A stretch of 64,000 nucleotides of DNA from Marinobacterium lutimaris (GCF_900108065.1 NZ_FNVQ01000001.1:2046001-2110000), one strand, 5' to 3'. Counted from the first letter of the stretch, positions 27,926 to 37,175 are shown. Translations and numbers: made by a program. Notes: generated by a model not told the origin, from the sequence alone.

Positions 27926-28528
27926 ATGAGCGAGTACAGCCAAACCGAACGGACCCGGGTTAGAAGAGGCAGCAAAAGAGCCAACTACGACAAAGAAACG
28001 ATCAACGCGATTCTGGACGAGGCGATGATCTGCCATGTCAGCACCCAGCTTGGGGGCCAACCGCTGCTACAACCAACCATCCATTGGCGTGACGGCGATC
28101 AGCTCTATGTGCACGGCTCCAGCAAAAACGGCCTGTTCAGGGCGCTGCTTGAGGGTTCGGAAGCCTGCATCGCCGTTACCCTGCTGGACGGCATCGTCTT
28201 CGCCCGCTCCGCGTTCCATCACTCGGTGAACTACCGCAGCGTGGTGATCTACAGTCAGGCGCGTCTGGTCGATGACGCCGACGAAAAGAGCCGCGCGCTG
28301 GATCAGCTGATGGAGAAGTTCCACAAGGGGCGTTCGGACGAGGCTCGCCGCGCCAATGAAACCGAGATGAAAGCGACCAGCGTTATCGCCTTCACGCTGA
28401 GCGAAGTGTCGGCAAAGATCCGCACCGGCGGCCCGGTGGATGATCCGGAAGATATGGATCTGCCGGTTTGGGCGGGCGTACAGCCGATCAGCACAGTACT
28501 GGGCGAAATCGAATATGAAAACCGTTAA
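27926..28528 (+). CDS. FMN-binding split-barrel protein (PNPOx/NimA-like)
   Basis: 200 residues. Pyridoxamine 5'-phosphate oxidase-like split barrel, with the family blocks CHVSTQLGGQPLLQPTIHW, LYVHGSSKNGLFRAL and FHHSVNYRSVVIYSQA. This COG3467-type branch binds FMN; true pyridoxamine phosphate oxidase activity is not implied. It is the natural target of the divergent MocR regulator, a PLP-sensing family, which hints at a vitamin B6 or amino-compound role (inference). Confidence 0.88.
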   Translation: MSEYSQTERTRVRRGSKRANYDKETINAILDEAMICHVSTQLGGQPLLQPTIHWRDGDQLYVHGSSKNGLFRALLEGSEACIAVTLLDGIVFARSAFHHSVNYRSVVIYSQARLVDDADEKSRALDQLMEKFHKGRSDEARRANETEMKATSVIAFTLSEVSAKIRTGGPVDDPEDMDLPVWAGVQPISTVLGEIEYENR

Positions 28529-28612
28529 CCCGGGCTGAGCCTTTAAAGATCATGAAACAAAAGTTTCACTTCGATTTATACAAGATCAATCTAAGTTATT
28601 GATTTTCAATTC

Positions 28613-28644
28613 TTAACCGATTGGTCAGCTATGACCTAATATTG
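28613..28644. promoter_or_regulatory. RutR-like operator overlapping a promoter of the second amino-acid ABC operon
   Basis: TTAACCGATTGGTCAG (28613-28628) then TAATATTG (28637-28644). TTAACC and TAATAT could be -35 and -10 with an 18-bp spacer, so a bound repressor would block RNA polymerase. It matches the site at 18318-18350. Confidence 0.55.
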
Positions 28645-28796
28645 ATCATCCGCACTATGATGGAGCATTAACGGCTACCAGTGAACCATATGTTTCAGTA
28701 TGAATTGTCTAACAATCAAGGCGTTACGTTTTGGCCTTGAAGTTGCAAAGCGACAGCTACTGAATCATTCGTTTCCTAAACAGAGGGTAGCCAATA

Positions 28797-29597
28797 ATGA
28801 AAATTTTAAAAAAAATGAGCCTGGCTGTTGCCGGCTCTCTGCTGCTGACTTTCGGCGCCATATCCACCGCTTCAGCCGATAAACTGGACGACATTACAGA
28901 AGCGGGAGTCCTGAAAGTTGCTGTACCTCAGGACTTCCCTCCCTTCGGTTCTGTAGGACCCGACCTTCAGCCCCAGGGCTACGACATCGATATGGCCGGC
29001 TACCTGGCCCAGGAACTCGGCGTAAAACTGGAGCTGGTTCCGGTCACCAGTGCCAACCGCATCCCTTACCTGCAAACCCAGAAAGTTGATCTGGTGATCT
29101 CCAGCCTGGGTAAAAACCCGGAGCGTGAAAAGGCGATCGATTTCACCAAGCCGTATGCGCCCTTCTTCCTTGGCGTGTTTGGTCTTAACGAGGTAGAGGT
29201 AACCTCACCGGAAGAACTGGCGGACAAAACCGTTGGCGTCACCCGCGGCGCGGTTGAAGATATAGAGTTGAGCAAGCTGGTCTCTGACGACGTAACCATC
29301 AAGCGCTTTGAAGATAACAACACCACCCTGTCCGCCTTCCTGTCAGGCCAGGTCGACCTGATCGCCACCGGCAACCTGGTGGTGACCGAAATTGCCAACC
29401 GCAGCCCCTCCCGCGTGCCTGAAACCAAGTTCCTGCTGAAAAACTCCCCCTGCTACGTGGGCGTCATGAAAGGCGAAACCCGCCTGGCCGATAAGGTTAA
29501 CGAACTGATCGGCAAAGCCTACGCCGACGGCGTCCTGGAATCCCTCTCGCAGAAATGGCTGAAAGCGCCGTACCCCGCTGACCTGGCGTCCATGTAA
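28797..29597 (+). CDS. Periplasmic amino-acid binding protein of the second ABC importer
   Basis: 266 residues. Signal peptide 1-27 (cut after ASA). Type-2 binding fold with LKVAVPQDFPPFGSVGPDL, GYDIDMAGYLAQELG and TQKVDLVISSLGKNPER, the glutamate/cystine/polar amino-acid branch (COG0834). ATG 28797 follows AGAGGGTAG. A stable hairpin separates it from the permease genes, which should give more binding protein than permease. Confidence 0.93.
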   Translation: MKILKKMSLAVAGSLLLTFGAISTASADKLDDITEAGVLKVAVPQDFPPFGSVGPDLQPQGYDIDMAGYLAQELGVKLELVPVTSANRIPYLQTQKVDLVISSLGKNPEREKAIDFTKPYAPFFLGVFGLNEVEVTSPEELADKTVGVTRGAVEDIELSKLVSDDVTIKRFEDNNTTLSAFLSGQVDLIATGNLVVTEIANRSPSRVPETKFLLKNSPCYVGVMKGETRLADKVNELIGKAYADGVLESLSQKWLKAPYPADLASM

Positions 29598-29605
29598 CTG
29601 CGCTC

Positions 29606-29630
29606 GCCGGAGCAGCCCTTCTGCTCCGGC
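29606..29630 (+). promoter_or_regulatory. Intercistronic hairpin after the binding-protein gene
   Basis: GCCGGAGCAG (29606-29615) and CTGCTCCGGC (29621-29630) form a perfect 10-bp stem with a 5-base loop. No U-tract follows, so it more likely protects the upstream mRNA end or partly attenuates transcription than terminates it. Confidence 0.7.
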
Positions 29631-29659
29631 TTCAAGACCAACCCTAACTGGAACCAAGA

Positions 29660-30334
29660 ATGGGTTATGAACTGAATTTCGGTGCTCTGCTTGAGTACCA
29701 GGACGTCCTGCTGTCCGGACTTTGGATGACGGTAAAACTCACCGTTGTATCCACGCTCCTGGGCATTATGCTGGGCATCCTCGGTGCGGCTGCACGGCGC
29801 CACCGCAATCCCTTTCTGCGCCATGGCTCCAAAGCCTACGTAGAACTGATCCGCAACACGCCCTTTATTGTGCAGTTGTTCTTTATCTTTTTCGGATTGC
29901 CCGCCATCGGCATCAAGATGACGGAAGTGGAGGCCGGTATTCTGGCCCTTGTGATCAACCTTGGCGCCTATCTCACCGAGATTATCCGCGCCGGCATCGA
30001 CAACACCCCCAAGGGACAGATCGAAGCGGCCCGCACTCTGGGGCTGAGCAGCCGACAGATATTTATCCGTATCATCCTGCCACCGGCTTTCCAGCGCGTT
30101 TACAGTTCCGTTGTCAGCCAGTGCATCATCGTCATGCTGGGTTCCGCCGTGGTGTCACAGATCTCGGTGCAGGAACTCACCTTCGCCGCCAACTTTATCC
30201 AGTCGCGCAACTTCCTGAGCTTCGAGTCTTACCTGGTCGCCGCGCTGCTTTACCTGCTGCTGGCCTTCCTGATGCGTCTTATCTTTAACCTGATCGGCTC
30301 GCGAGCCTTTTCCAGAGAGGAGAAGCAGTCATGA
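29660..30334 (+). CDS. Polar amino-acid ABC transporter permease (first of the second importer)
   Basis: 224 residues, about five helices. VELIRNTPFIVQLFFIFFGL and the EAA loop GQIEAARTLGLSSRQIFIRI are classic HisMQ-family features. The stop codon overlaps the ATG of a 16-codon mini-frame as ATGA, which in turn overlaps the start of the second permease. Confidence 0.92.
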   Translation: MGYELNFGALLEYQDVLLSGLWMTVKLTVVSTLLGIMLGILGAAARRHRNPFLRHGSKAYVELIRNTPFIVQLFFIFFGLPAIGIKMTEVEAGILALVINLGAYLTEIIRAGIDNTPKGQIEAARTLGLSSRQIFIRIILPPAFQRVYSSVVSQCIIVMLGSAVVSQISVQELTFAANFIQSRNFLSFESYLVAALLYLLLAFLMRLIFNLIGSRAFSREEKQS

Positions 30335-30381
30335 ACTGGGAAGAAGAAACAGTCATGAACGGGGAGAAAAAACTGTCATGA
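30331..30381 (+). CDS. 16-codon mini-frame linking the two permease genes
   Basis: A short frame (ATG 30331, TGA 30379-30381) shares ATGA overlaps with the permease gene on each side and contains an imperfect 24-bp tandem duplication (CAGTCATGAAC repeated at 30327 and 30351). It may encode nothing useful and serve as a translation relay. There is no independent evidence for a product. Confidence 0.35.
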   Translation: MNWEEETVMNGEKKLS

Positions 30382-31037
30382 GTCAATTTACCGACTGGGA
30401 TATCCTGCGTAACCTGCTGCTGGCAGCCCGCTGGACCATCCTGCTCTCGCTGCTCGCCTTTGCCGGTGGTTCTATCGTCGGCCTGCTGCTGACCTTTATG
30501 CGAATCAGCCGTCGCAAGCCGCTGATCTGGATCACCCGAATCTACATCGAGATTTTTCAGGGCACACCGCTGCTGATGCAGCTGTTTATCGCCTTCTTCG
30601 GCCTCGGCCTGCTTGGCATCGATGTGTCGGCCTGGACCGCGGCGGCACTGGCTTTGACGCTGTTCTCCAGCGCCTTCCTGAGCGATATCTGGCGCGGCTG
30701 TGTCGAGTCCCTGCCCAAGGGCCAGTGGGAAGCCTCTCGCTGCCTGGGCCTGAACTATCTGCAGACGATGCGCTACGTGATTCTGCCCCAGGCGCTGCGC
30801 ATCGCCATTCCGCCGACCGTTGGCTTCTCAGTCCAGATCGTCAAGGGCACCGCCCTGGCGTCGATCATCGGCTTCGTGGAACTGACCAAGGCAGGCACCA
30901 TGCTCAACAACGCCACCTTTGAACCGTTCAAGGTATTCGCCATGGTTGCCCTGATCTACTTTCTGCTGTGCTACCCGCTGTCGCGAGCCAGCCAATATCT
31001 TGAGGAGAAGCTAAATGTCGCTGGTAAGCGTGCGTGA
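30378..31037 (+). CDS. Polar amino-acid ABC transporter permease (second of the second importer)
   Basis: 219 residues, about five helices. IEIFQGTPLLMQLFIAFFGL and the EAA loop GQWEASRCLGLNYLQTMRYV mark the HisMQ family. The start overlaps the mini-frame stop (ATGA), with GGGGAGAAAA as ribosome site. The 3' end overlaps the ATPase gene by 23 bases, so the proteins are translationally coupled. Confidence 0.92.
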   Translation: MSQFTDWDILRNLLLAARWTILLSLLAFAGGSIVGLLLTFMRISRRKPLIWITRIYIEIFQGTPLLMQLFIAFFGLGLLGIDVSAWTAAALALTLFSSAFLSDIWRGCVESLPKGQWEASRCLGLNYLQTMRYVILPQALRIAIPPTVGFSVQIVKGTALASIIGFVELTKAGTMLNNATFEPFKVFAMVALIYFLLCYPLSRASQYLEEKLNVAGKRA

Positions 31038-31743
31038 CGTACACAAATATTTCGGAGACCTGCATGTCCTCAAAGGCATCGACCTGGATGTCAAAGCGGG
31101 CGAAGTGGTCTCGATCATCGGCCGCAGCGGCTCGGGCAAAAGCACCCTGCTACGCTGCATGAACGGCCTGGAAAGCTATGATCAAGGCGCCATCATCCTG
31201 GATGGCATGGAGGTCAGCACCGACGAGTTTCAGGTGCGCAAGCTGAGCCAGAGCGTTGGTATGGTGTTCCAGAGCTTCAACCTTTTCCCTCACCTGACCG
31301 TGGGCGAGAACATCATGCTGGCTCCGACGCTGATCAAGAAGACCAACAAAGCCGAAGCCAAGAAACTGGCCCAGGAGGTGCTGGAGAAGGTCGGTCTGGG
31401 CGACAAGTTCGGCCAGTATCCGGAAAAGCTCTCCGGTGGTCAGCAGCAGCGCGTTGCCATCGCCCGCTCCCTGGCGATGAAGCCCAAGGTACTGCTGTGC
31501 GACGAGATCACCTCGGCGCTGGACCCGGAGCTGGTGGGTGACGTGCTGAAGGTTCTCGAGCAGCTGGCTGCCGAGGGCATGACCCTGATTCTGGTAACCC
31601 ACGAGATGAACTTCGCCCGCGATGTTGGCGACCGGGTCGTCTTCATGCACCAGGGCAAGGTCCACGAAACCGGCGATGCCAAGACCGTCCTGGCCGATCC
31701 GCAGACACCGGAACTACGTCAGTTCATCGGCGCGGTGCTCTAA
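31015..31743 (+). CDS. Polar amino-acid ABC transporter ATP-binding protein (GlnQ-like)
   Basis: 242 residues. Walker A GRSGSGKST, Q-loop FQSFNLFPHLT, signature LSGGQQQR, Walker B VLLCDEITSALDPE and H-loop VTHEM. The D-loop normally reads DEPTSALD; here Pro is Ile (DEITSALD), a tolerated change. AGGAG precedes ATG 31015. The last 30 bases overlap the convergent LysR gene. Confidence 0.95.
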   Translation: MSLVSVRDVHKYFGDLHVLKGIDLDVKAGEVVSIIGRSGSGKSTLLRCMNGLESYDQGAIILDGMEVSTDEFQVRKLSQSVGMVFQSFNLFPHLTVGENIMLAPTLIKKTNKAEAKKLAQEVLEKVGLGDKFGQYPEKLSGGQQQRVAIARSLAMKPKVLLCDEITSALDPELVGDVLKVLEQLAAEGMTLILVTHEMNFARDVGDRVVFMHQGKVHETGDAKTVLADPQTPELRQFIGAVL

Positions 31744-32640
31744 CTCAAGCGCCAGCCTGGCCCCGATAGCACCCACCTGCTCAACCAGGAAATTGAGCAG
31801 CAGCTGGGTGCGGGGCATCAACAGGTTGCGGCTGTTCCACACCATATAAAGTCGACGATTCTCCCCTTCCCACTCCGGCATGATCCGAATCAGCCGACCA
31901 CTGGCCAGATGCTCGCGCACCAGCAGATAGGGGCAGTGCATAAAGCCGCCGTTACTCTCCAGCGTCGCTATCGCCACATCCAGATCGTTACAGTGGAAGT
32001 GCGGCTCGATCGCCAGGTTGCTGCGCGCCCCGGTCTGGCGGTTTTGCAGTACCAGATAACGCTCCTCTAGCGAGGCGATGCACGGATAGGCCAACAATGC
32101 CTGCATATCCGCAGCACCGTTAAGTGCGCGAGCTACCTCCGGTGTCGCGACCAGCACCGACGGAAACTCGCCAACAAACTTCTGTCTGAGGCCCGAATCG
32201 ATCTGGTTACCGAACCTCAGCGCCAGGTCCGCCTGTCGCTCGGCCAGGTTTTCAACATCGTTGCTCAGCAATATGCTCAGCTGAATGCCTGGGTTTTCTG
32301 ACAGAAAGGTCTGCAGCAGCGGCTGCACGATATGGTGTGTCAGGTTGATCGGTGCAATCAGCCGGATACGACCGCGATGATCCGCCGTATCGGTATGCAG
32401 CCGCCCCACTTCTGTCTGCAAAGACTCAACCTGAGCCACGGTGGATTCGTAAAGACGCTGGCCGATGGGGGTCAGCGAGACACCACGGGCGGAACGGTTG
32501 AGCAGTTGGCAGTTAAAGCGGGTCTCCAGGTTCTGGATACGCCGGGTCAGCGTCGCGGTGGAGAGTTCAGCGGCACGCGCAGCAGCGAGAAAGCTGCCTT
32601 CCTGCACGACACGGACAAAGAGTGAAAGATCATCGAGCAT
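31714..32640 (-). CDS. LysR-family transcriptional regulator
   Basis: 308 residues. N-terminal winged helix (LSLFVRVVQEGSFLAAARAAE, TATLTRRIQNLE) and a periplasmic-binding-like effector domain, closest in pattern to the CrgA/YafC branch. Divergent from a DUF2798 membrane protein, its likely target. The 3' end overlaps the convergent ABC ATPase gene by 30 bases, so there is no space for a terminator. Confidence 0.9.
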   Translation of the reverse strand: MLDDLSLFVRVVQEGSFLAAARAAELSTATLTRRIQNLETRFNCQLLNRSARGVSLTPIGQRLYESTVAQVESLQTEVGRLHTDTADHRGRIRLIAPINLTHHIVQPLLQTFLSENPGIQLSILLSNDVENLAERQADLALRFGNQIDSGLRQKFVGEFPSVLVATPEVARALNGAADMQALLAYPCIASLEERYLVLQNRQTGARSNLAIEPHFHCNDLDVAIATLESNGGFMHCPYLLVREHLASGRLIRIMPEWEGENRRLYMVWNSRNLLMPRTQLLLNFLVEQVGAIGARLALELEHRADELT

Positions 32641-32748
32641 GATTTCATTTTTGAAATTTTAGATAACGAATATCAGTCTACTCGACAGAACTGAAACCCA
32701 CTACACTCTGTTGTTCAAATTGTGAACTAAAGAAAGGACCTCTAGCCG

Positions 32749-32982
32749 ATGTACCTCCTCAAGGCCCGTTTACTGCAAAGCGGTATCATGTCATTTATCC
32801 TCTGCACGCTGATGACCTGCTGGGTGACGTTTATCAACCTGGGCCTGACTGATGCATTTATCGGCCGCTGGATGAACGCCTTCCTGCTCGCCTGGCCGAT
32901 CGCCTACGCCATCGCTTTTGCGGCAGGCCCCTTTGTGGCTCGCCTGACCGAGCGACTCCTGGCCGGATCCCGTCAGGTCTGA
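32749..32982 (+). CDS. DUF2798 small membrane protein
   Basis: 77 residues with two hydrophobic helices (about 10-32 and 43-65). The pattern SFILCTLMTCWVTFINLG followed by WMNAFLLAWPIAY matches DUF2798. Function unknown. AAAGGACC lies before ATG 32749. Divergent from the LysR gene with a 108-bp gap, so probably regulated by it. Confidence 0.85.
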   Translation: MYLLKARLLQSGIMSFILCTLMTCWVTFINLGLTDAFIGRWMNAFLLAWPIAYAIAFAAGPFVARLTERLLAGSRQV

Positions 32983-33017
32983 CCAGGCAAGCCGCCCTCC
33001 TGCTTGAGAAAGCGGGT

Positions 33018-34439
33018 TCAGGGTGTTGGGCTTGCAGCCATCAACCCTTCGAAACGATCAGCCAGGGCGCTGGCCATACGCCGTCTCCAGCGCGGACTGT
33101 TCTCGTTGGCGAGCACCGCATCTTCATGCCCAAGGGCCGCCAACACAGCGCTGTAACCCAACCAGCGGAAGGGTTCCGGTTCCCAGGAGCGCAGCGAACT
33201 AGATAGACCCTCACCACGCAGCACCCAGGGCGCCCGGGTAGCGTCATTTTCAACACCAAGAATCAGCTCAGCCAGGGTGCGTCCGCAGAGGAAGCTGGCG
33301 CCTACTCCCTCGCCGCCATAGCCGCCGGCCAACGCCAACCCTTGGTGAAGATCCCAGTAAACATGGGGTAAAAATCGGCGTGAGAGGCCCAAGTTACCAC
33401 CCCAACCGTGGGTAATTTTCACCGACTCCAGCTGCGGGAAAAGCGACAACATCAGCCCACGATGACGATTAAACTCGGTATTAGACAGGCTGAAATCCTC
33501 GCGCAGACGCCCGCCGAAACGGTATCCACCGCGGGCACCAAACACCAGGCGATCATCCCGGCTGCGGTGGAAATAGGTGACCATACGGCTCGCTTCGCTA
33601 ATCGCCTGACCATCGGCCATACCCAGTTCATCCCAGAGTGTTTCTGACAGTGGTTCGGTCGCAATCTGCAAACTCTGCACCGGGATCTGGTAACGACTCA
33701 GGGGCGGCAAACTGGCGGCATAACCCTCGATACAGGGCGCTACGACGCGTGCCTTAACCTTGTGGCCCCGCACTTTGAGCCTGTGCGGCTGCCACTCATC
33801 CACCGGACTGGATTCATAGATAGTCACACCCAGACGTTCAACTGCCTGGGCCAGCCCCAGCGCCAGCTTTGCCGGATGAATGGTGGCGCAGTGCGGCGAG
33901 TAAAGCGCACCTTTGCTACCGGCGATATTGACCTGCTGTGCCAGTTCATCGGCATCCAGCCAGCGATAATCCTCGGCGCTGTAACCGCGGGCATAAAATC
34001 CCCTGAGCTCTTCGCGGACCCAGTTTTCCTGCTCAGGAAAACGAGCCGCGCACATCAGCATGCCGCCCTTGCGATAACCGCAGTCTATCCCCTCTCTCTT
34101 AAACACTTCGGCCGCATCATCAGGGATGGCATGAATCAGCTCCCGGTAGCGTCGTTGTTCCTCCTGCGGCAACCCAGCCAACAGTTGATCCTGGCCGGCC
34201 AGCTCACCGATCAGCCAGCCACCGTTGCGACCGGAGGCGCCAAAACCCACGTGCCGGGCCTCGAAGATCGCTATGTTCAGATCCGGCTGCTGACGTTTCA
34301 GATGGTAGGCGGTCCAGAGACCGGTATAGCCGGCGCCGATAATCGCCACATCCAGATCCAGCTCCGACTCCAGCGCCGGGCGGGAAACAACCTGATCGCC
34401 AACCTGCTCCATCCACAGGCTGATTTGGTCCAAAGACAT
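33018..34439 (-). CDS. FAD-dependent amine/amino-acid oxidoreductase (PuuB/OrdL-like)
   Basis: 473 residues of the DAO (glycine/D-amino acid oxidase) family. Rossmann FAD site DVAIIGAGYTGLWTAYHLK near residues 28-46, then the family motif GFGASGRNGGWL near 66-77. The C-terminal GGYGGEGVGASFLCGRTLAELILG region closes the FAD site. Such enzymes oxidise polyamines, gamma-glutamylputrescine or N-methyl amino acids. No polyamine genes adjoin, so the substrate is open. ATG 34437-34439. Confidence 0.9.
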   Translation of the reverse strand: MSLDQISLWMEQVGDQVVSRPALESELDLDVAIIGAGYTGLWTAYHLKRQQPDLNIAIFEARHVGFGASGRNGGWLIGELAGQDQLLAGLPQEEQRRYRELIHAIPDDAAEVFKREGIDCGYRKGGMLMCAARFPEQENWVREELRGFYARGYSAEDYRWLDADELAQQVNIAGSKGALYSPHCATIHPAKLALGLAQAVERLGVTIYESSPVDEWQPHRLKVRGHKVKARVVAPCIEGYAASLPPLSRYQIPVQSLQIATEPLSETLWDELGMADGQAISEASRMVTYFHRSRDDRLVFGARGGYRFGGRLREDFSLSNTEFNRHRGLMLSLFPQLESVKITHGWGGNLGLSRRFLPHVYWDLHQGLALAGGYGGEGVGASFLCGRTLAELILGVENDATRAPWVLRGEGLSSSLRSWEPEPFRWLGYSAVLAALGHEDAVLANENSPRWRRRMASALADRFEGLMAASPTP

Positions 34440-34468
34440 TGGGTATCCTTACATCCAGAAGATTCGAT

Positions 34469-34807
34469 TCATCGCCTTGATCTCAGCGCCGCGCCAAAGG
34501 CTTCGTTACCCCAGAGCCGCATCAGCTCAAGCGACTCAAGCGACTCTCCCAGGAGCTCATCCGGTGCCTGGTAGTAGGAGAGTGCACAGCGTTTGCCCTG
34601 ACGCATATAAGTGAAGGGCTCAAACCCCTGATCCAAGAATGCCTGACAGTTATGATCATCCGCTTTCAGGTAGAGCTGGTCGTCAAAAATAATCGCGAAC
34701 ATCAGGCCATCGATAAACAGCCCCTGCCCACCAAACATGCGCCGCGCCGTTACCGGCCCGATCACCTGCATCTGTTCAACCAGCCAGTGAGTAAACTCAG
34801 TACTCAT
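34469..34807 (-). CDS. TfoX N-terminal domain protein
   Basis: 112 residues. The TfoX-N fold shows in MFGGQGLFIDGLMFAIIF and DQLYLKADD. Full-length TfoX also has a C-terminal domain, which is absent here; single-domain versions are common and are not known to regulate competence. It lies 21 bases after dgt, in the same direction, and may be its operon partner. Confidence 0.88.
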   Translation of the reverse strand: MSTEFTHWLVEQMQVIGPVTARRMFGGQGLFIDGLMFAIIFDDQLYLKADDHNCQAFLDQGFEPFTYMRQGKRCALSYYQAPDELLGESLESLELMRLWGNEAFGAALRSRR

Positions 34808-34828
34808 CGGAACACAACCGCCATCGAC

Positions 34829-36358
34829 TTAACTCAGGCTCACCGAAAGGGTGCGAAACTCATCCAGGGCAAACTGATCGGTCATACCACTGACCATATC
34901 CTGCATCAATCGGCAGCGGCAGTAGCGCTCCCAGATTTGCGTCGCCTGATCGCCCTGTTTGAGCGCGTCAGGCGGTTCAGCCAGCAGCGACAGATAGGCT
35001 TTAACATGCTTTTTCGGCAACCGGTGAAACAGCCGGCTTTCGACCAGCAGGCCGCGGCTTCCGCCCTCACACAAGCGCTGAAAATCAGCCATCGGCAGCA
35101 TCAACAACGGCCGGTAGTGCTCCAGCAGCCCGGAGATAATCTGAAAGCCCTGCAGCTCCAGGGTTTCGACTTCCGGCACGCAGAATACGTGATTGATCGC
35201 TACCCGCTTCAGGCTTTCAACGATGGCATGACAGGGGGAGTTATCCTCCAGCAGGGCCCGGTCCAGACTGCCCTCGCTGACCGCCTCGGCATGATCGAGA
35301 AATACGCGGGCGGCGTGCTCAACCAGCGGATGGATCAGACCGACACGCAGGTAGACGAAGAACTCGTGCTCCTTGTTGATCTCCTCCTGCTGCCAGCGCT
35401 TCAGCGCGTAGTCCACCAAATCGGCGAAACACTTGCCGTTAAAGCTGGGGTCATCGGCATCATCAAAGGGCTCACGCAGTTGCTCATACTGCGCCTTCAA
35501 CAGCTCGGCGAGCCGTGCGCAATCCAGTATGCCCTTATCAACGCCATCCTCCAGGTCGGCCAGACAGTAGGCGATATCGTCGGCGGCTTCCATCAGGTAG
35601 GTCAACGGGAAACGCTGCCCCGGCTTCATATCCAGCGCCTGCTGCATGCGGGCGACAAAGCCCCGCTCCGAAAAGTAATAACCGGGCTTTTTCTTCAGGT
35701 AAGCCAGAGGTGCATCTTTCGGCGGCCGCTCTTCGGTGGCGCAGCGGGTGTATTTGAAGATACAGGCGGTCTGGGAATAGGTGAGGTTGAGCTTCTGCAA
35801 CTGGCTGATCAGCCGGATCGCCTGGGCGTTGCCCTCGAAACTGGCCAGCTCGCGCAGCAGCTCCTGCCGCAGACTGGCGGCTGGACCTTCCAGCTCGTGC
35901 ACGAAGGGCGGCAGCAGCGGCAGGGTCTGTTCAAACCAGCGGGAGATCGCCGCCTCGCCGAAATGACCAAAGGGTGGGTTGCCGATATCGTGCATCAGGC
36001 AGGCCATCTCCACCAGGGTTTCGGTGGCCCGCTCCAGTCCGTCGAGCCCCAGTATTCCGGCGCCCTCACCGAGCTGATCGAAGATCGTTCGCACGATGTA
36101 ACGCCCGGTCTGCTGCACCTCCAGTGAGTGGGTCAGACGACTGCGCACGGCGGCGTTGTGTTCCAGCGGAAACACCTGGGTTTTCTGCTGCAGGCGCCGC
36201 ACCGCGGCGGAATTGATAATGCGGCCGCGATCGCTCTCCAGCTGTTTTTCCAGCGCTCTGACGCCGCAGCGCTCCACCCGATACTCTTCTGGCGCTTTCT
36301 CGCGCTGCTGATAGGGTCGCTGAATCGAAAAGCGGGAGGCGAAGTCGGGCATATCCAT
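34829..36358 (-). CDS. dgt: Deoxyguanosinetriphosphate triphosphohydrolase (dGTPase)
   Basis: 509 residues. HD-domain phosphohydrolase that cuts dGTP to deoxyguanosine and triphosphate. N-terminal RSRLTHSLEVQQTGRYI provides the first His; MACLMHDIGNPPFGHFGE gives the HD pair and the dGTPase-specific GNPPFGH. The length matches the E. coli Dgt type. Note the two possible starts (ATG 36358 or 36352). Confidence 0.95.
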   Translation of the reverse strand: MDMPDFASRFSIQRPYQQREKAPEEYRVERCGVRALEKQLESDRGRIINSAAVRRLQQKTQVFPLEHNAAVRSRLTHSLEVQQTGRYIVRTIFDQLGEGAGILGLDGLERATETLVEMACLMHDIGNPPFGHFGEAAISRWFEQTLPLLPPFVHELEGPAASLRQELLRELASFEGNAQAIRLISQLQKLNLTYSQTACIFKYTRCATEERPPKDAPLAYLKKKPGYYFSERGFVARMQQALDMKPGQRFPLTYLMEAADDIAYCLADLEDGVDKGILDCARLAELLKAQYEQLREPFDDADDPSFNGKCFADLVDYALKRWQQEEINKEHEFFVYLRVGLIHPLVEHAARVFLDHAEAVSEGSLDRALLEDNSPCHAIVESLKRVAINHVFCVPEVETLELQGFQIISGLLEHYRPLLMLPMADFQRLCEGGSRGLLVESRLFHRLPKKHVKAYLSLLAEPPDALKQGDQATQIWERYCRCRLMQDMVSGMTDQFALDEFRTLSVSLS

Positions 36359-36428
36359 TACCAGAGAGTAAAAGTGAGGAGCCCTGACTATAAACGCCCG
36401 CCCTTACCCTTCCAACCTTGCCGTTAAG

Positions 36429-36917
36429 CTAAGCGGTCAGAGGCTTTTGCATTTGCCAGTTACGCAGGCTTACTCCCTGGCGCTCGACCTGGTTCGCGCT
36501 CAGCACCCGAAAACCGCGGCGCTCGAAGAACGGCCGCGCCACATCGGATGCACTGACGCTCAGCAACGCAAGACCGCGCTCACGGGCCAGATTTTCCAGA
36601 TGGCCATAGAGCGCCGAGGCAACCCCCTGCCCCTGATGGTAATTCTGGGTATAAAGCCAGTCGATATAGCCTTCCGGCTCAAGGCCAATAAAGCCGACCA
36701 CACGCCGGTCGATACAGGCGACAAAGGTTTCATGTAAGGGGATGGCACGGCGCCAGTAATCGTAGTCCACCGGAGCCGGAGCCCAGGCCAACTGTTCGGC
36801 CCTGCTGTAGATATCAGGGTCTATGCCATGCACGCTATCGAAAAAAATATCTGCGATCCGATCCGCATCGGCGAAATGCGCCGGTCTTACACGGATATCG
36901 CCCTTGCCCTGAGCCAT
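36429..36917 (-). CDS. GNAT-family N-acetyltransferase
   Basis: 162 residues from ATG 36917, chosen because AAGGAG stands eight bases upstream; the frame is open for 29 more codons. The GNAT fold shows in IRVRPAHFADADRIADIFF and the acetyl-CoA loop YHQGQGVASALYGHLENLAR. Substrate unknown. Between dgt and the divergent yejK. Confidence 0.88.
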   Translation of the reverse strand: MAQGKGDIRVRPAHFADADRIADIFFDSVHGIDPDIYSRAEQLAWAPAPVDYDYWRRAIPLHETFVACIDRRVVGFIGLEPEGYIDWLYTQNYHQGQGVASALYGHLENLARERGLALLSVSASDVARPFFERRGFRVLSANQVERQGVSLRNWQMQKPLTA

Positions 36918-37175
36918 CCGCTGCTCCTTGCTTCCAGCTAAACTGATTCCCCACCAAGGCTGATGGAGACTGGGGAAGAGACACGCCCAGTGACTCTTTC
37001 CCATTATGCCCTTCTACAGTCTAACCAAAGCGCGTCATTCAGCCATCTCTAATATCAACATTGGGCTGCCTCTGAGCGTCAGTTCCACCCATCGTCTGCG
37101 TGCATTCAGCTATCGGAACCACCCCGCTCCGTGCGGTATACTCCTGCGCCTGTTTTTCATTCAGCCGGAGCTCCC

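Noticed and set aside
34652-36127. A 491-codon open frame antisense to dgt
   Set aside because: The translation is rich in Gln, Leu and Arg without known motifs, while the dgt frame has a full set of HD motifs.
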